Assembly (NCBI GenBank): GCA_028708155.1
Contig: JAQVZN010000016.1
Coordinates: 1-10,573, forward strand
Direction: 5' to 3'
Length of the DNA: 10,573 bases
Source: Minisyncoccota bacterium
GTDB lineage: Bacteria; Patescibacteriota; Minisyncoccia; Minisyncoccales; Minisyncoccaceae
The translations under genes and the position numbers were made by a program. Positions 5,282 to 10,573 of this stretch are shown here, piece after piece. The notes beneath the pieces are model-generated. The model did not search any database and had not been told where the DNA came from. It was given only the letters and a program-made list of their open reading frames with translations. Within the stretch, counting starts at the first letter, position 1; every line of letters starts with the position of its first letter.

Positions 5282-7393
5282 ATGGTTACAAAAGTACAAA
5301 AAAGAGACAAAACAAAAGAGGAATTCAATATTGAAAAAGTAAGAATTGCGATTTGGAAAGCTTTAACAGCGACAAAGCAAGGTAATGGGGAGAAGTCGCA
5401 AAAAATTGCCGATAAAGTAAATCAACTTCTTTCTATTAGATTTAAAGAAGAAGAAGTTCCTACAGTTGAACAAATTCAAGATATTGTAGAAGAAGCCCTT
5501 ATTCTAGAAGAAGAAACGGAAGCCGCCAAAGCCTATATTTTGTACAGAGAACAAAGAAGAAGAATTAGAGAGCAAGAAGTTAGTAGTGAACAAGCGGTAG
5601 ATAGAGTTGATGATTATCTTGAAAAATTAGATTGGGAGGTTCGCGAAAACTCTAATATGACTTTTTCTCTTCAAGGAATGAACCACTACGCTGTTTCTTA
5701 CATTGTTAAAAAATACTGGTTAAATAAAATTTATCCAAAAGAAGTGAGAGATGCTAATGAAAATGGTTTATTTCACTTACATAACTTAGATACACTTGCT
5801 TGTTATTGTGTTGGTTGGGATTTGTACGATTTACTTCTAAAAGGTTTTGGAGGTGTTGCGGGTAAGATAGAATCAAGTCCTCCTAAGCATTTTAGATCAG
5901 CTTTAGGGCAGATAGTTAACTTTATGTATACTCTTCAAGGAGAAGCAGCTGGAGCGGTTTCTTTCTCAAACTTTGATACTTTACTTGCTCCTTTTATTAG
6001 ATATGATAATTTAAGCTACAATCAAGTAGAGCAAGCTGTTCAAGAATTTTTATACAACATGGCTGTTCCAACAAGAGTTGGTTTCCAGTGTCCATTCACT
6101 AACATAACTTTAGATTTGAAACCTTCTGATAATTTTAAAGATCAGCCAGTCATTATCGGAGGAGAACCTCAAGCAGAAACTTATGCTGATTTTGAGCCAG
6201 AAATGAAAATGTTTATTAAGGCTTTTTACACAGCAATGATTAAGGGAGATAGAAGCGGAAGACCATTTTCTTTTCCAATTCCTACAATAAACATCACTAA
6301 AGATTTTCCATGGAATGATCCAGAGTTAGATAAATTATGGGAAGCTTCTGCAAAATATGGAATTAATAATTTTGCAAACTATATTAATTCAGAAATGAAT
6401 CCAAGTGACGCAAGGTCAATGTGTTGTAGATTGAGACTAGATCTAACTCAATTAAACAATAGAGGAGGAGGAGGACTTTTCGGGTCAGGATCTCTTACAG
6501 GAAGTATTGGAGTAGTTACTTTAAATCTTCCAAGAATAGGATACTTATCAAAAACTAAGTCAGAGTTTTTACAAAGACTAGGAGAAATTATGGATGTTGC
6601 TAAAGAGAGTCTTGAGATTAAGAGAAAAACTATTGAAGATTATTCAGAAAAAGGACTATATCCATATTCAAAATATTATTTAGCCGGAGTTAAAAAAGCT
6701 AGAGGTGAATACTTTGCTAACCATTTCGCTACTATTGGAATTATGGGTATGCACGAGGCTCTTCTTAACTTTATAGGAGAAGGAATTGATACTTCTAGAG
6801 GAAAGAAATTTGTTTTAGATATAATGGACTTTATGAGAAATCGTTTGATTGAATATCAAACAGAAACAGGAAATTTATATAATTTGGAAGCTACACCAGC
6901 TGAATCTACTGCTTATCGTTTAGCTAAAAAAGATAGAGCTTTATTCCCTGATATTATAACTAACGGAACAAAGAAAATTCCATACTACACTAACTCAACT
7001 CAACTTCCTGTAAATTACACAGATGATATTTTTGAAGAATTTGATCTTCAGGATGAGATTCAATGTAAATATACTGGAGGAACAACAGAACATATCTTTT
7101 TAGGAGAAGAAATATCCGATGTAGAAACAGCTAAGAAGATGGTTAAGAAAATCTTTGAAAGATATCATTTACCTTTCATCACTTTAACTCCAACATTTTC
7201 TATCTGTCCAACACACGGATATATTTCAGGAAAGCATTTTAATTGTCCAAAATGTACTATTGAACAACCTTGTGAAGTATATTCAAGAGTTGTTGGATAC
7301 TTAAGACCAGTTTCTCAATGGAACGAAGCTAAACAGCAAGAATTTAAAGACAGAAAAGTATTTAAAGTAAAGCAAAGCGATTACAAAGAATGA
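5282..7393 (+). CDS. nrdD: Anaerobic (class III) ribonucleoside-triphosphate reductase
   Basis: This oxygen-sensitive glycyl-radical enzyme reduces ribonucleoside triphosphates to dNTPs for DNA synthesis. The 703 residues match the family. The N-terminal ATP-cone regulatory domain covers about residues 1-95 (KRDKTKEEFNIEKVRIAIWK). The active-site segment S-M-C-C-R is at 379-383; Cys382 aligns with the thiyl-radical cysteine of E. coli NrdD (M-G-C-R). Near the C-terminus are four cysteines of the zinc site (642, 655, 658, 664) and the radical loop RVVGYLRPV with Gly672. Its activase gene follows with a 4-base ATGA overlap. The 19-base gap from ftsZ contains a weak GAAG at 5270-5273, 8 bases before ATG. 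The 5' part lies in a locally CpG-richer stretch shared with the ftsZ 3' end. It implies DNA synthesis without oxygen. Confidence 0.97.
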   Translation: MVTKVQKRDKTKEEFNIEKVRIAIWKALTATKQGNGEKSQKIADKVNQLLSIRFKEEEVPTVEQIQDIVEEALILEEETEAAKAYILYREQRRRIREQEVSSEQAVDRVDDYLEKLDWEVRENSNMTFSLQGMNHYAVSYIVKKYWLNKIYPKEVRDANENGLFHLHNLDTLACYCVGWDLYDLLLKGFGGVAGKIESSPPKHFRSALGQIVNFMYTLQGEAAGAVSFSNFDTLLAPFIRYDNLSYNQVEQAVQEFLYNMAVPTRVGFQCPFTNITLDLKPSDNFKDQPVIIGGEPQAETYADFEPEMKMFIKAFYTAMIKGDRSGRPFSFPIPTINITKDFPWNDPELDKLWEASAKYGINNFANYINSEMNPSDARSMCCRLRLDLTQLNNRGGGGLFGSGSLTGSIGVVTLNLPRIGYLSKTKSEFLQRLGEIMDVAKESLEIKRKTIEDYSEKGLYPYSKYYLAGVKKARGEYFANHFATIGIMGMHEALLNFIGEGIDTSRGKKFVLDIMDFMRNRLIEYQTETGNLYNLEATPAESTAYRLAKKDRALFPDIITNGTKKIPYYTNSTQLPVNYTDDIFEEFDLQDEIQCKYTGGTTEHIFLGEEISDVETAKKMVKKIFERYHLPFITLTPTFSICPTHGYISGKHFNCPKCTIEQPCEVYSRVVGYLRPVSQWNEAKQQEFKDRKVFKVKQSDYKE

Positions 7394-8082
7394 GAATCGG
7401 AGGACTACAAAAAACAACTCTAATTGATTATCCTTCTGAGATTGCTTGTATAGTTTTTTTGATAGGTTGCAATTTTAGATGTCCTTTTTGTTTTTCAAAA
7501 GAATTAGTTTTAGAAGATACGGAACTTTTCGAAATAAGTGATGAAGAATTCTTTACTTTTCTTAAAAAAAGACAAGGGCAGTTAGATGCTTGTGTTATTT
7601 GTGGAGGAGAACCTACTTTGAATAAAGAACTTCCTGATTTTTGTAAAAGAATAAAAGATCTTGGTTTTAAGGTGAAATTAGATACAAATGGTTCTAATCC
7701 AGAAATGATTAAGCAGCTGGTTAAGGAAAAATTAATTGATTATATTGCTATGGACGTTAAAGCTCCTTTTGAGAAGTATAGTATTGCTATTGGCGTTAAT
7801 TTTGACGTAAATAAAATAAAGGAATCTATAGAGATAATTAAAAACTCAGGAATTGATTATGAATTCAGAACAACTATTGTTCCTCAAATCCATACCTTAG
7901 AAGATATTAAAGAAATAGCAAAACAAATTTCTCCTGCTAAAAAGTTTTTTGTTCAGAATTTTAGAAACGATAAAGATCTTTTAGATAATAGTTTTAAAGA
8001 TGTTGTTCCTTTTTCTGATGCAGAACTTAACGAGGTTATAGAAGAAATAAAACAAAATTTTGAAGTCTGTTATTTAAGATGA
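7390..8082 (+). CDS. nrdG: Anaerobic ribonucleotide reductase activase (radical SAM)
   Basis: This radical-SAM iron-sulfur enzyme uses S-adenosylmethionine to create the glycyl radical on NrdD, here presumably at Gly672. The 230 residues fit the NrdG2-type activases, which are longer than the E. coli NrdG of about 154. The N-terminus GGLQKTTLIDYPSEIACIVF is typical. The [4Fe-4S] motif CNFRCPFC gives Cys27, Cys31 and Cys34, and the SAM-binding CGGEPTL follows at about 71-77. Later radical-SAM strands include KLDTNGSNP and DYIAMDVKAP. The start ATG 7390 overlaps the nrdD stop as ATGA, so the two are translationally coupled and probably made in a fixed ratio. The radical-SAM and activase calls are firm from motif and context. 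A pyruvate formate-lyase activase is excluded mainly by the adjacent nrdD. Confidence 0.93.
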   Translation: MRIGGLQKTTLIDYPSEIACIVFLIGCNFRCPFCFSKELVLEDTELFEISDEEFFTFLKKRQGQLDACVICGGEPTLNKELPDFCKRIKDLGFKVKLDTNGSNPEMIKQLVKEKLIDYIAMDVKAPFEKYSIAIGVNFDVNKIKESIEIIKNSGIDYEFRTTIVPQIHTLEDIKEIAKQISPAKKFFVQNFRNDKDLLDNSFKDVVPFSDAELNEVIEEIKQNFEVCYLR

Positions 8083-8645
8083 TTCCTCTTTTCGATGTTA
8101 GAAAATCTAAAAAGACTCCTTATATTACAATAAGTTTAATTATTATTAACGTTGTTTTATTTTCTGTTTTTAAAGACAGTCTTATAAGTTTATACGGTTT
8201 TATTCCTGGCGAGTTTTCTTTTTTTCATATTTTAACAGCGATGTTTTTACATACTAGTATTTTTCATTTATTATTTAATATGTGGTTTTTGTGGATTTTT
8301 GGAGATAATGTTGAGGGTAAAATAGGACATCTAAAATTCTTATTCTTTTATCTTTTTTCAGGAATAATGGCCGCTTTAATTTATTCTTTATTTGGGGAAA
8401 ATTTAAGCATTCCTGTTGTTGGAGCGTCCGGAGCAATTTCAGGAGTATTAGGAGCTTATCTTATTTTATTTCCTAAAAACAAATTAAGGGTTTTCCCTAA
8501 TTTTACTTTTCCAAGCTTCCTTTATATTATTCTTTGGTTCTTACTTCAACTTCTATTTGTTTATTTGGGGGAAGGAGGAATCGCTTATATTGGACATATT
8601 TCTGGATTTATAACAGGGCTTATTTTAATTTTATTTCTCAAATGA
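8079..8645 (+). CDS. Rhomboid family intramembrane serine protease
   Basis: Rhomboids cleave transmembrane segments of other proteins inside the lipid bilayer. The protein has 188 residues and about six hydrophobic segments, the basic bacterial core. The catalytic dyad is visible: Ser117 in GASG (115-118) and His173 in YIGHISGF, with the conserved H63-L-L-F-N67 of the oxyanion region in the second segment. The N-terminus MIPLFDVRKSKKTPYIT is typical of this family, and the protein has no extra soluble domain. ATG 8079 overlaps the nrdG stop as ATGA, and the end overlaps comEC in the same way. Its substrate cannot be read from sequence. The neighbouring DNA-uptake and pilin genes make a membrane or surface protein plausible (inference). 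All key residues are present, so it should be active. Confidence 0.95.
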   Translation: MIPLFDVRKSKKTPYITISLIIINVVLFSVFKDSLISLYGFIPGEFSFFHILTAMFLHTSIFHLLFNMWFLWIFGDNVEGKIGHLKFLFFYLFSGIMAALIYSLFGENLSIPVVGASGAISGVLGAYLILFPKNKLRVFPNFTFPSFLYIILWFLLQLLFVYLGEGGIAYIGHISGFITGLILILFLK

Positions 8646-10060
8646 CACCTTCTAAGAAATTTTTATATCTTTGTTTTTCTTTTTTATTCGGGATTTTTAT
8701 GGGATCCTTTTTCCATACTTATTATATAATTTATTTTTTAATAATCATTTCACTTTTTTTATTAGGAATTTTATGGAAAAAAAAGCACGTTTTTATAAGC
8801 GTGTTTTTAATTATATCTTTTTTGTTTGGATATTCTTACGTTAATTATAAACTAGATAATATTTTGAAAAATAATATTGTTGAATATTTTAATAGTGAAG
8901 TTGAATTAACAGGCAAAGTTGTTAAAACCCCTAAAGATGATTTAACAATTAAAAAAGCAATTATAAAAGTAGATGATTTTAAAACAAGCATCTTGATTAC
9001 TACAAACAAGGAGTTGAATTATGGAGACGAAGTTTTAGTTAAAGGGGAATTAATAGAACCTCAAAATTTTAATAATTTTGATTATAAAATGTATCTTGCT
9101 AATCAAGGAGTTAGTGGAATTATTAAAAATCCAGAAATTGAAATTATTTCTGAAAATCATTTCTTTGTTTTTGATATTAAAAAAAGAGCAGAGGAAATAA
9201 CTCTTAAAAATTTATCTATAAGTAAGGCAGGAATTTTAAATGGGACTATTTTAGGCGAGACAGATAATATGAGCAGTGAATTAAAACAGAAACTTGGCTT
9301 TACAGGAATTAGCCACGTTATTGCTATATCAGGAACTCATATTGTTCTTTTGTGTTTTATTATGCTTAGTTTTTTAAAATATTTAAGAATTGATAGAAAA
9401 AAAGCGATTATTATAACTTTCTTTTTTATTTTATTTTATATTACTTTGATTGAATTTCCAGCGTCAGCTTTTAGAGCTTTTATTATGATGTCTCTTGTTC
9501 TTTTGGCAGAACTTTTAGAAAGAGAGACGGATAGTTTTATTTTAATAGTTTTAGCGGCGATATTAATTTTAATTATTAATCCTTTAGCTCTTATTTATGA
9601 TTTAGGTTTTCAATTATCTTTTTTGGCAGTTTTAGGAATAATCTTTTTTAATAATTATTTTAAAGAAAAACTTTCTTTTATTAAAAACGATTTTTTAAAC
9701 GATTTGGTTGCAGTTAATTTTTCAGCACAAGTTTTCGTTTTACCTCTTTTAATTTATACCTTTAACTATATTTCTTTATCTTCTTTAATTACTAATATTT
9801 TGATTGTTCCCATTTCTACTTTTTTACTTATCTTTGGTTTTGTTTCTGTTTTAGTTTCTTTGATTTTTCCTAATTTGGCTTTTTTCTTTTATGCTCCACT
9901 TTCTCTTATTTTAGGTTATGTTTTATTTATTGTTGATAAGTTTTCTTTTATGATTATAAAAGTAGATAATTTTCCTTTAATATTTCTTGTTTTAATTTAT
10001 TTAATAACTGTTTTTATTGCTTATAAGATAAAGGAAAAAAGATTTGAATTTTATATCTAA
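8642..10060 (+). CDS. comEC: ComEC/Rec2-type DNA uptake channel, lacking the metallo-beta-lactamase domain
   Basis: ComEC forms the cytoplasmic-membrane channel through which single-stranded DNA enters during natural transformation. From ATG 8642 the protein has 472 residues. Residues 5-66 hold N-terminal membrane segments, and 85-165 an OB-fold-like soluble region (DUF4131 type) ending in FDYKMYLANQGVSGII. The competence membrane domain follows, with ISHVIAISGTHIV (223-235), PASAFRAFIMM (273-283), NPLALIYDLGFQLSFLAVLGI (313-333, quoted as NPLALIYDLGF then QLSFLAVLGI) and ITNILIVPIS (383-392). It ends after the last membrane segment; full-length relatives of about 750 residues carry a C-terminal metallo-beta-lactamase-like nuclease domain, absent here. 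An in-frame start at 8534 would lie inside the rhomboid gene and adds 36 unrelated residues, so I reject it. The ATGA overlap at 8642 supports coupling. Confidence 0.9.
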   Translation: MTPSKKFLYLCFSFLFGIFMGSFFHTYYIIYFLIIISLFLLGILWKKKHVFISVFLIISFLFGYSYVNYKLDNILKNNIVEYFNSEVELTGKVVKTPKDDLTIKKAIIKVDDFKTSILITTNKELNYGDEVLVKGELIEPQNFNNFDYKMYLANQGVSGIIKNPEIEIISENHFFVFDIKKRAEEITLKNLSISKAGILNGTILGETDNMSSELKQKLGFTGISHVIAISGTHIVLLCFIMLSFLKYLRIDRKKAIIITFFFILFYITLIEFPASAFRAFIMMSLVLLAELLERETDSFILIVLAAILILIINPLALIYDLGFQLSFLAVLGIIFFNNYFKEKLSFIKNDFLNDLVAVNFSAQVFVLPLLIYTFNYISLSSLITNILIVPISTFLLIFGFVSVLVSLIFPNLAFFFYAPLSLILGYVLFIVDKFSFMIIKVDNFPLIFLVLIYLITVFIAYKIKEKRFEFYI

Positions 10061-10072
10061 AAAATGTATAAT
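10044..10072 (+). promoter_or_regulatory. Promoter of the LamG-pilin gene (leaderless layout)
   Basis: The -35 TTGAAT is at 10044-10049, followed by a 17-base spacer and a perfect -10 TATAAT at 10067-10072. A start 7 bases beyond the hexamer falls on 10079, the A of the pilin ATG. This is the best match to a housekeeping sigma-factor promoter in the window. The -35 box lies inside the last codons of comEC. It indicates that the pilin is expressed separately from, and perhaps more strongly than, the upstream operon, although no terminator separates them. Confidence 0.8.
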
Positions 10073-10078
10073 ATATTT

Positions 10079-10573
10079 ATGAAAACTAAATCATTTACAT
10101 TAATCGAACTTCTAGTAGTTATTGTAATCATCGGAATCCTAGCTGGTGTAATTATTGTTTCTACTTCTTCATCTATTAATAAAGCCAATCTAGCTAAAGC
10201 ACAGTCTTTTTCAAATACTGTTCAAAATGAACTTCTTTTAAATTTAGTTTCTGAGTGGACTTTTGACGAAGGAGGAGCAGAGGATACTTGGGGGAATAAT
10301 GATGCAACATTAGGAGACGGAGCTACTTCTACTACTTATCCAACATTAGTAACAGGAGATAATTGCATCAGTGGAAGTTGCATGAGTTTTGATGGAGGAG
10401 ATTATGTAACTGTTGCAAGCAATGGATTGAATAAATTTTCAGCTCAATCTTTTACAATTAGCGAATGGTTCAAGCCAAATACAATACAAAACTATATTCT
10501 TCTTTGGAGTTATGATTATACTTCTCATGTTAGCCCTTATTACGCTCAGCATTTAAGGGTAGAGCAGACGGGA
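10079..10573 (+). CDS. Type IV pilin-like protein with LamG domain (3' end outside window)
   Basis: The first 165 residues of a secreted pilin or pseudopilin are visible; the frame is open to the last base. A short leader M-K-T-K-S precedes the class III signal FTLIELLVVIVIIGILAG, with Glu10 corresponding to Glu5 of the mature pilin. A prepilin peptidase should cut after Ser5 (Ser rather than the commoner Gly at -1), and the hydrophobic helix (6-28) would anchor or assemble the subunit. From about residue 54 the sequence looks like a LamG/concanavalin-like lectin fold (LLNLVSEWTFDEG, SCMSFDGGDYVTV, SFTISEWFKP). Cys96 and Cys101 could form a disulfide. It may be an adhesive pilus or surface protein (inference). 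No Shine-Dalgarno precedes ATG; the promoter at 10044-10072 implies a leaderless mRNA. Confidence 0.9.
   Translation, partial: MKTKSFTLIELLVVIVIIGILAGVIIVSTSSSINKANLAKAQSFSNTVQNELLLNLVSEWTFDEGGAEDTWGNNDATLGDGATSTTYPTLVTGDNCISGSCMSFDGGDYVTVASNGLNKFSAQSFTISEWFKPNTIQNYILLWSYDYTSHVSPYYAQHLRVEQTG

Noticed and set aside
5260..5365. A frameshifted continuation that could supply the missing FtsZ tail
   Set aside because: One alternative frame meets a stop within three codons. The other gives a lysine-rich stretch of under 30 residues with no resemblance to the FtsZ C-terminal peptide and overlaps the nrdD start.
8534..8641. In-frame upstream extension of comEC by 36 residues
   Set aside because: It lies wholly within the rhomboid gene, does not look like ComEC, and the ATGA junction at 8642 is the natural start.
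7380..8645. Alternative genetic code with UGA read as Gly
   Set aside because: TGA ends nrdD, nrdG and the rhomboid gene at the expected protein ends with ATGA overlaps, and I saw no in-frame TGA inside any recognised gene.

Overview
The window is AT-rich (roughly 30% G+C by eye), gene-dense and entirely plus-strand. It carries eleven complete genes and one gene cut by the right edge. The best guess at the source is a member of the Candidate Phyla Radiation (Patescibacteria), probably an anaerobe. This rests on small proteins close to minimal domain size, almost no intergenic space, few Shine-Dalgarno sequences, an oxygen-sensitive class III ribonucleotide reductase, and a ComEC-plus-LamG-pilin surface apparatus. 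That assignment is inference; no rRNA or tRNA gene is present to confirm it. TGA ends nrdG, nrdD and the rhomboid gene, all at plausible protein ends, so the standard bacterial code (table 11) fits and the UGA-Gly code of Gracilibacteria/Absconditabacteria does not.

Region 1 (21-2588) is a tight cluster: signal peptidase I (lepB), histidyl-tRNA synthetase (hisS), ribosomal protein bS21 (rpsU) and a YqeY/GatB-like protein. Neighbours overlap by 7-8 bp or lie 3 bp apart. The cluster ends in a clear intrinsic terminator at 2562-2588, the only one in the window.

Region 2 (2617-10060) starts at a recognisable promoter and reads ybeY, ftsA, ftsZ, nrdD, nrdG, a rhomboid protease gene and comEC, with gaps of at most 19 bp and three successive 4-bp ATGA overlaps from nrdD to comEC. 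It brings together rRNA maturation, cell division, anaerobic dNTP synthesis and membrane proteolysis/DNA uptake, and is probably one long transcriptional unit. The ftsA-ftsZ pair lies outside a classical dcw (mur/fts) cluster. FtsZ stops at the end of its globular domain, without the linker and C-terminal peptide that normally bind FtsA.

Region 3 (10044-10573) is a strong consensus-like promoter followed, with essentially no leader, by a type IV pilin-like protein fused to a LamG/concanavalin-like domain and truncated by the window edge. The -10 box and start codon here have the same geometry as those before lepB, which suggests leaderless transcription.

There is no CRISPR array, insertion sequence, RNA gene or gene-free stretch of 300 bases; the longest gap between genes is about 100 bp (2556-2654). 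I saw no obvious multi-gene novel system. The most unusual points are the tailless FtsZ paired with an FtsA that keeps its membrane helix, and the repeated leaderless promoter layout.
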